64,000 bases of DNA from Bacteroidota bacterium (GTDB taxonomy: Bacteria; Bacteroidota; Bacteroidia; AKYH767-A; OLB10), in assembly GCA_016717325.1 (NCBI GenBank), contig JADKFV010000017.1:68024-132023 (forward strand), in the 5' to 3' direction. Shown piece by piece: positions 27,538 to 36,617 of this stretch. Each line of letters opens with the position of its first letter. Position 1 is the stretch's first letter. The notes under the pieces are model-generated. The model did no database searches. It saw only the letters and a list, made by a program, of their open reading frames with translations, and was not told where the DNA came from. The translations under genes were made by a program, and so were the position numbers.

Positions 27538-27570
27538 AATGACTTTGTATAAATAGCTACATCTATATAC

Positions 27571-27610
27571 GAAGTAGGATTGATTCCAATATCAATCCTA
27601 CTTCTTTTTT
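27571..27610 (+). terminator. Rho-independent terminator
   Basis: GAAGTAGGATTGAT (27571-27584) pairs perfectly with ATCAATCCTACTTC (27591-27604) around a 6-nt loop, followed by TTTTTT. It ends the transcript of the propeller gene. Confidence 0.9.
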
Positions 27611-27865
27611 ATTAAAGTCAAAGAGCAGCATCCCATTTTTTAACATTTGTCGTTATACTACAGCCCCTCTTTTCATCGTTACAACCATAACGATTATTAA
27701 TTTCCTGTATTTGTTTTTATAAGGATAAACTATTCCTTATAGTGTGGTAAGATTTTCCGGAGTTGGTATTTATTTCTGTTTTATTAGTCTCATTGAATTA
27801 ATCAATATGAGCCAGCTTGATATTAAAATTCCTTCCATCATTATAATTTTTTAAAACATAAAAAT

Positions 27866-29461
27866 ATGAGTACTGCAAAATTGCCACCGCGCCAAAAGAT
27901 GATCAACATGATGTATCTTGTGCTTACAGCTATGTTGGCTTTGAATATTTCGAAAGAGGTAATCAATGCTTTTGTTACTGTAAATACGAGCCTCGAAAAA
28001 AGTTTCGACAACCAGAAAGTAAAAAAGCAACGCGTGTTCGAATTGTTTGCACAACAAATGCAACACGATTCGCTGAGGGCACAACTTGCATATAGCAAAG
28101 CTTTGGCCGTATCACAACAAAGCGATAAGGTATGTGCCGATATAGAAACACTCAAAAACAGATTGATAAACGAAACCGAAGGGGTAAAACAAAATGCTTC
28201 ATTTATCCAATTGCAAAATGTAAAGCGCAAAGATGCTTACGAAAAAGTAACTAATATTATGTGTGGTGATGATGAACAAGGCCGCGGTGCCGAAGCTACA
28301 AAGCTGAAACAAATTATTTTGAATTACAAGCAAAGTGTACTCACAACACTTGACGAAAAAGATCGCATCATTTTTAAACCATTATTGGATAAAAATTTTG
28401 ATACAAGTGATCCTGCTAAAGATGATGTGGCTTACAAGGAAGATCATAAAACAACTTGGGAAATGAAATACTTTTATCAAACACCGGTGGTGGCTTCGGT
28501 AGCCATGCTTAGCAAAATTCAGACTGATGTAAAAAATGCCGAGGCCGAAGTTCTTGAACATTTACTAAATGGAATAACTGCCGATAAAAATACTTTCGAT
28601 AAACTGGTAGCACAGGTGGTAATGCCTACCGATTATATTTTTACCGGTCAACCCGTAAAAGCAGATATATTTCTTACAGCATACAACTCAACCCTAAGCA
28701 GCGATGTGAATGTAAACGGACAACAAATTACTATGGAAAATGGCATTGCAAAATTTGTTACCACAGCACAAGGCGAAGGGCTAAAAAAAATAACCGGCTC
28801 TATAAAAGTAAAACAACCTGACAATACTTACAAAGATTATGATTTTGAAAAAACATACATGGCTGCAAAATCGGCAGCGGTGATATCGCCTGTGGCCATG
28901 AACATTATTTACATTGGGCTGGAAAATCCTATTTCAATTTCGGTGCCGGGTATTGCGCCTGAAAAATTATCGGTAACAACCACTGGCGGTGGTCTTACAT
29001 TACAAAAAGTAAGTGGCAGCAATTATATTGCAAAAGCAACAAGTGTAACACAAATCGCAAGTGTAAATTGCTATGCCGAAATTGATGGACGCAAAGTGTT
29101 GATGGGTACACAAGATTTCCGCACACGCGAAGTACCAACACCCATTGCAACCGTAGGCAAAATAAAAGGAGGAAGAATCGCCACGAGTTTATTGCTTGCA
29201 CAAAGTGGCATCGTTCCCCTACTCGAAAATTTCGACTTCAACAATGTATTTTATCGCATTACCAGCTTTACATTCAGTTTGTATGGAAAAAGAGTTCAGG
29301 TGAGTGGCCTTCAATCAACAAGTAATGCGCTTACGCAGCCAATGAAAGATATTATAAAAAAATGCGCTTATAACGATAAAGTTATTTTCGAAAACATTAA
29401 AGCGGTTGACCCGGCCGGAAAAACCCGTACGCTGCCACCGGTAAGTTTTGATCTACAATAA
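27866..29461 (+). CDS. gldM: GldM/PorM family T9SS motor component (orphan copy)
   Basis: The 531-residue product starts KLPPRQKMINMMYLVLTAML, the conserved N-terminal tail and single membrane helix of GldM/PorM. GldM with GldL forms the proton-driven motor of the type IX secretion system and spans the periplasm with four stacked domains. Here the first helical domain covers about residues 40-230 and beta-rich domains follow (EVPTPIATVGKIKGGRIATS near residue 415). In most genomes gldM lies in gldKLMN. Neither gldK, gldL nor gldN is next to it here, so it is a separate copy or paralogue. The window's sorting-domain proteins are potential clients. Confidence 0.85.
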   Translation: MSTAKLPPRQKMINMMYLVLTAMLALNISKEVINAFVTVNTSLEKSFDNQKVKKQRVFELFAQQMQHDSLRAQLAYSKALAVSQQSDKVCADIETLKNRLINETEGVKQNASFIQLQNVKRKDAYEKVTNIMCGDDEQGRGAEATKLKQIILNYKQSVLTTLDEKDRIIFKPLLDKNFDTSDPAKDDVAYKEDHKTTWEMKYFYQTPVVASVAMLSKIQTDVKNAEAEVLEHLLNGITADKNTFDKLVAQVVMPTDYIFTGQPVKADIFLTAYNSTLSSDVNVNGQQITMENGIAKFVTTAQGEGLKKITGSIKVKQPDNTYKDYDFEKTYMAAKSAAVISPVAMNIIYIGLENPISISVPGIAPEKLSVTTTGGGLTLQKVSGSNYIAKATSVTQIASVNCYAEIDGRKVLMGTQDFRTREVPTPIATVGKIKGGRIATSLLLAQSGIVPLLENFDFNNVFYRITSFTFSLYGKRVQVSGLQSTSNALTQPMKDIIKKCAYNDKVIFENIKAVDPAGKTRTLPPVSFDLQ

Positions 29462-29594
29462 ATGTTCTACAAGAAAGAACTAATAGTCGAGCACCGAAAA
29501 TAGATAAACAACGGTGAATGTATACGTAGGCGAGCCGATTAAAGCTTTAGCAATTGTTATGATGAAGTCAATCGCCAAATGAATACAAAAAAAT

Positions 29595-30227
29595 CTAGTG
29601 TTTCTTCAGTTTGAGTTTCTCCTCGTACTCGTGGTGTAACGAATTGTTGTTGTGGGCATATTCGCTATTGCAAGTTGGGCATTTGCCGGGAGCCTCACTA
29701 CCGCTACCTTTACAGGCCTTAGGGCAACTATAGTGTGCTGTTTTTTCGTAGTTCGATGGTTTGTTAATACTCACTACGGTATCAGTAAATTGCATGTTAA
29801 CCTTGGCATCATCTACTGTCTTTACACGCGCCATTTCGGCACGATGTCCATCCGAATTTTCGTTGTGAACATATGCTGTAGCACATACAGGGCACTTACC
29901 ACCAAACACTTCACTGCCGCTACCTTTGCATGCTTTGGGGCAAATAAAATGCGCAAACTTTTCGTAGTTGGGAATATTGGTATTTACAGCAGGAGCCGGT
30001 GCCGGTGCAGGTTGAGCACTGGCAGTTGGGTTTGGTGTTGCATTAACATCGGCAGGTGTGGCGCCAAAATTTGGTGTTACTAACGGTGCATTTCCAGTTT
30101 GTTGAGTTTCAACCGGTGTGGCATTTGAATTGGTAGCCGCAGGTTTTTCATCGGTAGCACAATTCGAAAAAAAGCATAACACACTTATTGCAATGCCAAT
30201 TATTTTAACGCTAAAATTTTTTATCAT
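29595..30227 (-). CDS. Lipoprotein with two heavy-metal-binding-like Cys modules
   Basis: I take MIKNFSVKII (30227) as start because it gives a lipoprotein signal with lipobox FSNC; the longer ORF to 30275 overlaps ykgJ. After an Ala/Pro/Thr-rich linker come two nearly identical modules, YEKFAHFICPKACKGSGSE plus GGKCPVC, and YEKTAHYSCPKACKGSGSE plus GKCPTC. They resemble the YHYTCPMHP-type heavy-metal-binding domain but with CPKAC in place of CPMHP. A role in metal capture at the cell envelope is likely; the metal is unknown. Confidence 0.75.
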   Translation of the reverse strand: MIKNFSVKIIGIAISVLCFFSNCATDEKPAATNSNATPVETQQTGNAPLVTPNFGATPADVNATPNPTASAQPAPAPAPAVNTNIPNYEKFAHFICPKACKGSGSEVFGGKCPVCATAYVHNENSDGHRAEMARVKTVDDAKVNMQFTDTVVSINKPSNYEKTAHYSCPKACKGSGSEAPGKCPTCNSEYAHNNNSLHHEYEEKLKLKKH

Positions 30228-30261
30228 CGTTTTTTTATTTTTTTTCAAAAGTAAACATAAA

Positions 30262-30759
30262 CTATGTATTGCCATATATTTTTTTTAAGCCTTCCACAAC
30301 TTTTGCAACGGCAGGGCAAATTGTTGAATTGTGAAAAGTGATATCGAGTTTGTTAATTATTTTCCGCTGTTGTGTGTGTGGATACTCGCGACATGCATTA
30401 GGCCGGGCTTCATACACATTGCAATAGCTATGTTCATCCAAAAACGGGCACGGCATATTTTTAAAAACCAAATCGCCATCCTCATCTTGCCGCAAATATT
30501 GATTTGTAAATGCCGCCTGCCTCATACTTAAACTTTGCGACAAGCGTTCGATATCCTTATGTAAAAGTAGCGGACCTGTGGTAATACAGCAATTTGCACA
30601 TTGTAAACAATCAATATTTTCGAATGCTTTGTAATGTAATGTATTGCAATTATTATCGAGGTCGTTGGGTTTAGCACGCTTCAATTTGTGAAGGAATTTT
30701 TTTGTTTCCTCCTTTTGTGAAATAGATTGCTGTAATATTTGTTTGTATGCAGGGAGCAT
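30262..30759 (-). CDS. YkgJ family cysteine-cluster protein
   Basis: This 165-residue cytoplasmic protein has the YkgJ (CxxCxxCC) pattern: CLQCANCCITTGP near residue 50, CPFLDEHSYCNVYEARPNAC near residue 110 and a late Cys at TICPA. The family is thought to bind iron or zinc, and its role is unclear. A 35-bp minisatellite array begins 27 bp upstream of its start codon, so its promoter must lie within or beyond that array. Confidence 0.85.
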   Translation of the reverse strand: MLPAYKQILQQSISQKEETKKFLHKLKRAKPNDLDNNCNTLHYKAFENIDCLQCANCCITTGPLLLHKDIERLSQSLSMRQAAFTNQYLRQDEDGDLVFKNMPCPFLDEHSYCNVYEARPNACREYPHTQQRKIINKLDITFHNSTICPAVAKVVEGLKKIYGNT

Positions 30760-30785
30760 TTTTTGTTCTTAGTTTCTTTTGTGGT

Positions 30786-31055
30786 GAGGATTGTTCTTCG
30801 TTCTTCGTTTCGTTTGCGGTGAGGATTGTTCTTCGTTCTTCGTTTCGTTTGCGCGGAGGATTGTTCTTCGTTCTTCGCTTCATTTGCGCGGAGGATTGTT
30901 CTTCGTTCTTCGTTTCGTTTGCGCGGAGATTTGTTCTTCGTTCTTCGTTTCGTTTGCGCGGAGGATTGTTCTTCGTTCTTCGTTTCGTTTGCGGTGAGGA
31001 TTGTTCTTCGTTCTTCGTTTCGTTTGCGCGGAGGATTGTTCTCCGTTTCGTTGAA
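30786..31055. repeat. 35-bp minisatellite, about 8 copies
   Basis: Starts of GAGGATTG-like units recur at 30786, 30821, 30856, 30891, 30926, 30961, 30996 and 31031, exactly 35 bp apart. On the minus strand each unit starts CGCAAACGAAACGAAGAACG. The units differ at only a few bases. The array has no unique spacers. The same unit recurs at 63.1-63.5 kb in the opposite orientation. Confidence 0.9.
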
Positions 31056-31149
31056 TTAATTTCAGAGTCTCTTATGCCATTCAAAAACAAAAAATAAATG
31101 AGGACTTTGAAATTATTAGTTTCGATTGCGTAGAGAACCTTCATAGCTT

Positions 31150-31320
31150 TCTAAGAATCCTTTGGCTAAAGCCGAACGGCAATAACTGCTCCGCAAAAAA
31201 CTTCTGAACTCTTAAAACTATTGAACTCTTAAACTCCTAAACTATTGAACTTTGAACTATTGAACTTTGAACTATTGAACTATTGAACTTTAAACTATTG
31301 AACTCTTAAACTTCCCCAAC
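31150..31320. repeat. Flanking part of the composite repeat
   Basis: A 30-bp block (31154-31183, containing GGCTAAAGCCGAACGGCAAT) is followed by AT-rich tandem repeats of GAACT(C/A)TT-type units (31200-31318). The reverse complement of both parts recurs at 62.88-62.99 kb in the same order relative to the minisatellite. Confidence 0.75.
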
Positions 31321-32157
31321 TCACTTCACTTCCTTCTCTTCTACCTGAATAATTTCTTTCGAAGTATCATCAATTATATAGGCTACTACATGGCAGTTTT
31401 TTGGCACGGCATCGGCACGTAAGGTGAGCGAATATGTTTTTACTATAGAATCGTTTGTTGCAGGATTATTCATCACCACTTCGCCATAAGCGCCATTGAA
31501 AGCACCGCGCAATGCATGCATGTGCACATAATCGAGCACAATGATGTTGTCAACTACCTGTGGTTTTATAATACTATCCTCGGTATAAAATACTGCCAGT
31601 TTATACTGTCCTGTTAAATCCTTCAGTGCTTTACTTGTAATGGTAGTGGTAATGTTGCGTGTGGCATCGTTATACACATTACTTATTTTGATTGATGCCT
31701 TAGGTGTTTCTTGCAACCACAGTCCGGTGTGAGTTGACCAACTGTCTTTTGTCACAACAGGCGATCCATTATATTTTCTGCGGTTCACCATTCCATTCGG
31801 CCATGCCTGAATTCCAAAATAATCGGCTATTTGTTGCCCTTCGGGAATGCGAAAGTTGTAAGTAAAAATTCCTGTTGGGAAAGAATCGGCATAAAAGCCG
31901 GAGTGAATTGCCATTACCACTACCCGACCCGGATAAGCTGTTTGAATATTTTCGGCAATTTTTGATGCAGCAGGGCAATTTTTACATTGATGTCCAGTAA
32001 AATCTTCTATCAAAACTTTTTGAACCGTAACATCAGGATTGGGATTGCCTCCGCTTCCTGTTTCATCAAAAGGTGGTGATACTTTATCGCAACTCGCTAT
32101 GATACTGGCAAAAGCCATCATCGCAAAAAAGAAACTGAATTTAATTTTATTCGTCAT
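31321..32157 (-). CDS. Omp28-related lipoprotein with thioredoxin-like fold
   Basis: The 278-residue product has a lipoprotein signal with lipobox IIASC (Cys at about 23). VLIEDFTGHQCKNCPAASKI carries a CxxC redox-like motif (CKNC). The thioredoxin-like block continues with VVVMAIHSGFYADSFPTG and IQAWPNGMVNRRKY. This is the Omp28-related family of Bacteroidota surface lipoproteins. The C-terminal half is a beta domain. It lies 18 bp behind the DUF6029 gene and is probably co-transcribed. The function is not established; a role in thiol chemistry at the surface is inference. Confidence 0.85.
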   Translation of the reverse strand: MTNKIKFSFFFAMMAFASIIASCDKVSPPFDETGSGGNPNPDVTVQKVLIEDFTGHQCKNCPAASKIAENIQTAYPGRVVVMAIHSGFYADSFPTGIFTYNFRIPEGQQIADYFGIQAWPNGMVNRRKYNGSPVVTKDSWSTHTGLWLQETPKASIKISNVYNDATRNITTTITSKALKDLTGQYKLAVFYTEDSIIKPQVVDNIIVLDYVHMHALRGAFNGAYGEVVMNNPATNDSIVKTYSLTLRADAVPKNCHVVAYIIDDTSKEIIQVEEKEVK

Positions 32158-32175
32158 GATTACTATTTTTATGAA

Positions 32176-33162
32176 TTAAAAACTACTTGATACCGTAAAT
32201 GAAACGCCATTGCTTGCAGGTACAAATCTACAAACTCCTCCTACACATAACAAGCCTGCACGTTGCTTGCCATAACTGAGCGAAAATCTGTTGCTGTTGT
32301 GCACATACGTTGATGAAACATTTGGATAAAGAAAACGATCATCGGGTTCCTTGTTGCCATAGTTGTACTCGGCAAATGCAGCCACCGACCAATGCGGAGC
32401 CATAGATAATTCTACTAATGCCATTGCCCAACTACCGTGATCTTGCTTGGTATATAAATGCTGCAACTCGGTGCGGATACTTTTGGTATGATTAAATTTA
32501 TACGTAAAATCAACAATACCTGTATGCGAATAAATTACACCATAATCCAGTTTGCCTTCAAGCACATTTTTATTATATTCTATGTACACATAGTTCAAAG
32601 TAATCTTGGCCTTTTTCGATAATTTTTTTGTCAATTCTACATTTACATCTGCATAATAATGTTCCCTTCCTATTGCTAAAAAATTGGACGTATATCCATA
32701 ACCATTTGTATCGGGCGTTGCTTTCAAATTATTTACATATGTGCTGTTGATGGCCATGTACATTCCAGTTTTACCACCAAGGCCTGTATTAGGTTTGAAG
32801 GTATAATACAACTCGGCCATGGCTCCCATTTCGCCCATTGGCTGTGTTGCATAAGGATAAAGTGTAAGCAACCTGTAAGTATATTGACGCGCAATAGCCG
32901 GCATAAAATTAATTAATAAAGTACTCACCGTTTCGGTGCGGTCGCTGCGATAATCCATGTTATCGATGCGTTTTGCGGTGAGATTAATTCCCAATCCCTT
33001 CTTAGTATAACCAAATGAAGTAAGAAAAGATTGTCCTTCTTTATAAATAAAAGTATTTACTGCCGAAGGGTCGTTGTATTTATAGGCATACTCGGCATTG
33101 AATGTAAACCCTTTGTACCCAAGATTTGCTCTTGTAGAAAAAGCGCCAACATTTTCGGGCAA
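32176..33162 (-). CDS. DUF6029 family protein, C-terminal part (frameshifted)
   Basis: This is the second part of the protein starting at 33806. The frames meet at an A5 run (minus strand, about 33164-33168): removing or adding one base changes ALKNCPKM to KLPENVGAFSTRANLGYKGF. The 328 residues contain alternating strands typical of an outer-membrane or surface beta structure (NAEYAYKYNDPSAVNTFIYK, SFGYTKKGLGINLTAKRI) and end in GVSFTVSSSF with a terminal Phe. DUF6029 proteins are Bacteroidota barrels often found upstream of Omp28-like genes, as here. Confidence 0.8.
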   Translation of the reverse strand: MPENVGAFSTRANLGYKGFTFNAEYAYKYNDPSAVNTFIYKEGQSFLTSFGYTKKGLGINLTAKRIDNMDYRSDRTETVSTLLINFMPAIARQYTYRLLTLYPYATQPMGEMGAMAELYYTFKPNTGLGGKTGMYMAINSTYVNNLKATPDTNGYGYTSNFLAIGREHYYADVNVELTKKLSKKAKITLNYVYIEYNKNVLEGKLDYGVIYSHTGIVDFTYKFNHTKSIRTELQHLYTKQDHGSWAMALVELSMAPHWSVAAFAEYNYGNKEPDDRFLYPNVSSTYVHNSNRFSLSYGKQRAGLLCVGGVCRFVPASNGVSFTVSSSF

Positions 33163-33806
33163 TTTTTCAATGCATCCTCATCTTTTTGATACTTACTTAC
33201 AAAGCTACCACCAAGGCTTAATTGCCAACCCTTTTCACTCACCTTTGGCATCAGTTCGGCAAAGTTTAATTCAGTATCAAACCCACGTACAATGCCCGGC
33301 CCATAATCGAAGTACGCACGTTGGCGGGCAATAAAACCTTTCATATAAAGGCCCGGAGTAGGATTGTATTTTACACGCACACCATCAAAAGCATTATCGT
33401 AACCAAGGCCACGTTCTTCATAGCTGCGCAATATCATTCCGCTACCAAACTGCTCATAAAAACTGCCTACAGTTACATCTAAATTATCTTTGTTATACTG
33501 TGCATAGCGATACAAAATACCATTGCCTTTAAAGCGGGCATCATACCCTTGCAACACATTTAAATATGACTCGTAACGAAGGCCGCACGAAAAATTATCG
33601 TTTGTATAATTGATATTTGCAAAACCATTTGTCAGCACTTTTTGTGGCACAATGGGAGCGCCAATACTCGAGTCGACTCTATAATATTGAACATCGCTTT
33701 GAAAATTACCATGTATGCCTGCAGGCACCGACTGGGCTTGGGAAATCAAAATGTTACTCATCGCAAATAACAATGTAACCGAAGCAAATTTTAGTTTAAG
33801 TTTCAT
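33057..33806 (-). CDS. DUF6029 family protein, N-terminal part (frameshifted)
   Basis: A signal peptide (ending ISQAQ, about residue 25) is followed by GIHGNFQSDVQYYRVDSSIG and YTNDNFSCGLRYESYLNVLQ, and then by GSFYEQFGSGMILRSYEERG. These are recognisable DUF6029 segments. The last 30 or so residues after KYQKDEDALKN are out of frame. The true continuation is the ORF 32176-33162. It heads a two-gene unit with the Omp28-like gene. Confidence 0.8.
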   Translation of the reverse strand: MKLKLKFASVTLLFAMSNILISQAQSVPAGIHGNFQSDVQYYRVDSSIGAPIVPQKVLTNGFANINYTNDNFSCGLRYESYLNVLQGYDARFKGNGILYRYAQYNKDNLDVTVGSFYEQFGSGMILRSYEERGLGYDNAFDGVRVKYNPTPGLYMKGFIARQRAYFDYGPGIVRGFDTELNFAELMPKVSEKGWQLSLGGSFVSKYQKDEDALKNCPKMLALFLQEQILGTKGLHSMPSMPINTTTLRQ

Positions 33807-33960
33807 AAAAAGGTGGAAAATATTTTGTGTAAATATATATTTTTTGAATAAGCAAAACAGAAAACAAAGTGTATCTTTTGAAAGATGAGCTTTTTTTGCA
33901 ATATTATTTTTATATAAAAGAAAACCGGCTAAAAATAATTTAGTGTGGTATTACTCTTTT

Positions 33961-33991
33961 TTTGGTGAGCAAACGAAAATATATACTTTTA
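33961..33991 (+). promoter_or_regulatory. Promoter of scpA
   Basis: TTTG (33961-33964), 19 bp, then TACTTTTA (33984-33991), one mismatch from TAnnTTTG. The ATG pair at 34008/34011 follows after 16 bp. Confidence 0.5.
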
Positions 33992-34007
33992 CCAATCTTA
34001 ACCTTAC

Positions 34008-34784
34008 ATGATGAGTGAGCAGAATTTCGAAATAAAACTTCCTGTATTTGAAGGTCCCTTCGATTTGTTGTTGTTCTTTATAGAACGCGATGAACTTGAT
34101 ATACACAATATTCCTATTGCAAAAATTACTGCCGATTTTTTAGATTATATGCATGGCATGGGCCAAATGAATATGGAAATTGCCAGCGAATTTATTTTGG
34201 TGGCTTCAACGCTTATGCGCATAAAAGCAAAAATGCTGCTGCCACGATATAAGAAAGATGAAGACGGCAACGAACTTGATCCACGTCACGATTTGGTGCA
34301 ACAACTTTTAGAGTACAAACGATTTAAAGAAGCTGCCGAAGAGTTTCGTGCCCGCGAAGATGAAAGATTACATAAAATAGAACGCGGCAATATTCAGAGC
34401 GAACTGGCGCGTATTGCCCTCGATGCCGATCAGAATAATTATCAAAGCGAACTTGAAACACTTACACTTTTTAAGCTGCTCACCACTTTCGAAAAAGTGA
34501 TGGATCGCTTTAAGCACAGTGCCGAAAACAACACCCACACCATTGTACAATTTCCTTTTACAATAGATAAAGAAAAAGATTTTTTGAAGACGCTGGTTAT
34601 GAGCAAACCTCGTTGCAGCTTTATCGAAATTTTTGAAGCATGCCAAAGTAAGATGCATGCAGTGTTTACTTTTTTAGCTTTGCTGGAGTTGATACAGCAA
34701 GGAGAATTATCACTCATTACAGGTGATGGATTTAATAATTTTTGGATAGGCACTGGCGAGAATCAAACATTGGATGCAAACTAA
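34008..34784 (+). CDS. scpA: Segregation and condensation protein A
   Basis: ScpA is the kleisin that, with ScpB, bridges SMC dimers in chromosome condensation and segregation. The 258-residue protein begins with the family signature KLPVFEGPFDLLLFFIERDE and LDIHNIPIAKITADF, followed by EFILVASTLMRIKAKMLLPR. The C-terminal winged-helix part includes SFIEIFEACQSKMHAVFTFL and LLELIQQGELSL. Two adjacent ATGs (34008, 34011) can serve as start. Its 3' end overlaps the next gene by 11 bp. Confidence 0.95.
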   Translation: MMSEQNFEIKLPVFEGPFDLLLFFIERDELDIHNIPIAKITADFLDYMHGMGQMNMEIASEFILVASTLMRIKAKMLLPRYKKDEDGNELDPRHDLVQQLLEYKRFKEAAEEFRAREDERLHKIERGNIQSELARIALDADQNNYQSELETLTLFKLLTTFEKVMDRFKHSAENNTHTIVQFPFTIDKEKDFLKTLVMSKPRCSFIEIFEACQSKMHAVFTFLALLELIQQGELSLITGDGFNNFWIGTGENQTLDAN

Positions 34785-35859
34785 CGATGAAAGAATTTTA
34801 AAATCATTCAATGTTGGCAAAGTAATATTGCCAGTCATCTTAGGCTTGGGCGTTGCTTTGTGGTTGCTGCTTCGCAATTTTGACAAAGCTGCATTTGAAA
34901 ATATCAATTGGACATGGTTTAGTACCTGGTGGATTTTTTTAGCCATCATCAGCGTATGCGTTCGCGACCTTGCATATATGATTCGTATACGAATTCTTAC
35001 CGATAATCATTTAACTTGGCGCAATTCTTTTAATACTATTATGCTATGGGAATTTGCTTCGGCAGTAGCACCGGGCATGATGGGCGGAGGATTTATTTTC
35101 GCCATATTTATTCTTAATCGCGAAAAAGTGAATATGGGTAAAAGTATTACAGCCATATTATTTTCCAGTTTTCTCGATGGAATATTTATTGCCGTGATGG
35201 CACCTGTGGTATATTTCACTATTGGAAAATCGCGACTGTTCAGCACCATGCTCGATGGCGATTCGCAATTAACGGTAAGCGTTGGCAATGGTTTTATTTA
35301 TACTTTCTGGACTGTTTATTTTATAATAGTTGCGTACAAATTATTAGTTGCATATGCCTTATTTGTAAATCCATATTTTATTAAAAAAGTGCTCGAGTAT
35401 TTATTTCGGTTGCCCATATTAAAAAGATGGCAGACGCAAGCAAACGAAACCGGTGAGCAATTGATTATAGCTTCGGAAGGATTGCAAAATAAAACATCGA
35501 AATTTTGGGTGGGAAGTATAGCCACTACTTTTTTATCGTGGACTGCGCGCTACACAATTGTCAATTGTATACTCAATGCTTTTTCGCCATATGCGCTCGA
35601 TCACTTTGTAATATATGGCCGCCAAATTGTGATGGGCATTATAGTTTTGTTTAGCCCCACACCGGGTGGTAGCGGATTGGCCGAAATTATTTTTTCAAAA
35701 TTTTTGGATGAGTTTATTCCCCTTGGGCTTGCAGCATCATTAGCATTACTTTGGCGATTGCTGAGTTATTATCCTTACCTTTTTATTGGCGCAATTGTGT
35801 TGCCAAGGTGGATAAGAAAGCGTGTTATAAATATCAAAAAAGTATTTCCTCAAACGTAA
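34774..35859 (+). CDS. Flippase-like integral membrane protein (LPG synthase TM family)
   Basis: The 361-residue protein has seven or eight hydrophobic helices and belongs to the lysylphosphatidylglycerol synthase transmembrane (UPF0104/YbhN-like) family. The segment WEFASAVAPGMMGGGFIFAI and the conserved ending SPTPGGSGLAEIIFSKFL are typical. It lacks the soluble synthetase domain of MprF, so it is not an LPG synthase itself. Lipid or glycolipid translocation is the usual guess. The ATG overlaps the scpA 3' end, implying translational coupling. Confidence 0.85.
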   Translation: MQTNDERILKSFNVGKVILPVILGLGVALWLLLRNFDKAAFENINWTWFSTWWIFLAIISVCVRDLAYMIRIRILTDNHLTWRNSFNTIMLWEFASAVAPGMMGGGFIFAIFILNREKVNMGKSITAILFSSFLDGIFIAVMAPVVYFTIGKSRLFSTMLDGDSQLTVSVGNGFIYTFWTVYFIIVAYKLLVAYALFVNPYFIKKVLEYLFRLPILKRWQTQANETGEQLIIASEGLQNKTSKFWVGSIATTFLSWTARYTIVNCILNAFSPYALDHFVIYGRQIVMGIIVLFSPTPGGSGLAEIIFSKFLDEFIPLGLAASLALLWRLLSYYPYLFIGAIVLPRWIRKRVINIKKVFPQT

Positions 35860-35862
35860 AAA

Positions 35863-36600
35863 CTACATTTTATTTTCTGCATTAAGCATTGCAATAAAAT
35901 CATCGAGCGCCCATGCATCGGTTACATTGTATTGGCCAATGCCTGTTCGGCAAAGGGCGCTGAGGTATGCCCCCGAACTTAATTCCACACCAAAATCGTT
36001 TGCCAACGAACGTATATAGGTACCTTTAGTACACGATACTTCGAAATCGATTTGCGGCATTGCGATTCTCTTAATATCAAAGAAATGCACCGTTACTTCT
36101 TTGGTTGGCATAGTAATTTGCTCACCGGCACGTGCCGATTTGTAAGCACGCTTGCCATCTATTTTTATAGCTGAATGTGCTGGAGGTATTTGTTGAATAG
36201 TACCGGTAAATTTTTTGGTGGCATCAAAAATCTTTTCTTCCGTAATATGATCCACAGGGAAAAAAGTATCGGGCTCATGTTCCAAATCGAAACTTTGCGT
36301 GGTAGCGCCCAATGTTATTGTACCGGTATAAATTTTTGTTTGTGCTTGAATGAGGTCGATGGTTTTGGTGTGCTTGCCGGTACAAATAATCAGCAATCCT
36401 GTTGCCAAAGGATCGAGGGTTCCGGCATGACCTATTTTCAGTTTCATAGGTTGGCCCTCTTCGTTTTTAAGTTTTAAATTATTGGCGGCAATTTTTATTT
36501 TATTTACCACATCGTGCGATGTCCACCGCAGGGGTTTATTAATGGCAAGTGTGCATCCGGCAAAAAATTGTTGTAATGAAAATGGTGTGGTGGCCGACAA
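35863..36600 (-). CDS. truB: tRNA pseudouridine(55) synthase
   Basis: TruB converts U55 of the tRNA T-loop to pseudouridine. The 245-residue product has NKPLRWTSHDVVNKIK near residue 20, KIGHAGTLDPLATGLL with the catalytic Asp near residue 62, and the PPAHSAIKIDGKRAYKSARA segment. It is short, lacking a large C-terminal PUA domain. It lies 17 bp behind uppP at the end of the leftward ftsX-DUF3098-uppP-truB operon, a conserved Bacteroidota order, and is convergent with the flippase gene (3-bp gap). Confidence 0.95.
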   Translation of the reverse strand: MSATTPFSLQQFFAGCTLAINKPLRWTSHDVVNKIKIAANNLKLKNEEGQPMKLKIGHAGTLDPLATGLLIICTGKHTKTIDLIQAQTKIYTGTITLGATTQSFDLEHEPDTFFPVDHITEEKIFDATKKFTGTIQQIPPAHSAIKIDGKRAYKSARAGEQITMPTKEVTVHFFDIKRIAMPQIDFEVSCTKGTYIRSLANDFGVELSSGAYLSALCRTGIGQYNVTDAWALDDFIAMLNAENKM

Positions 36601-36617
36601 GAGATTTTTCTTTTGAA

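Noticed and set aside
27081..27538. Two copies of the propeller protein's sorting domain as separate gene
   Set aside because: There is just one C-terminal sorting domain and it is in frame with the propeller protein.
30671..31144. A 157-residue ORF on the minus strand and two overlapping + strand ORFs in the repeat region
   Set aside because: They are translations of the 35-bp minisatellite. A 35-bp period leaves all frames open and gives Arg/Lys/Asn/Glu-rich repeats without natural codon structure.
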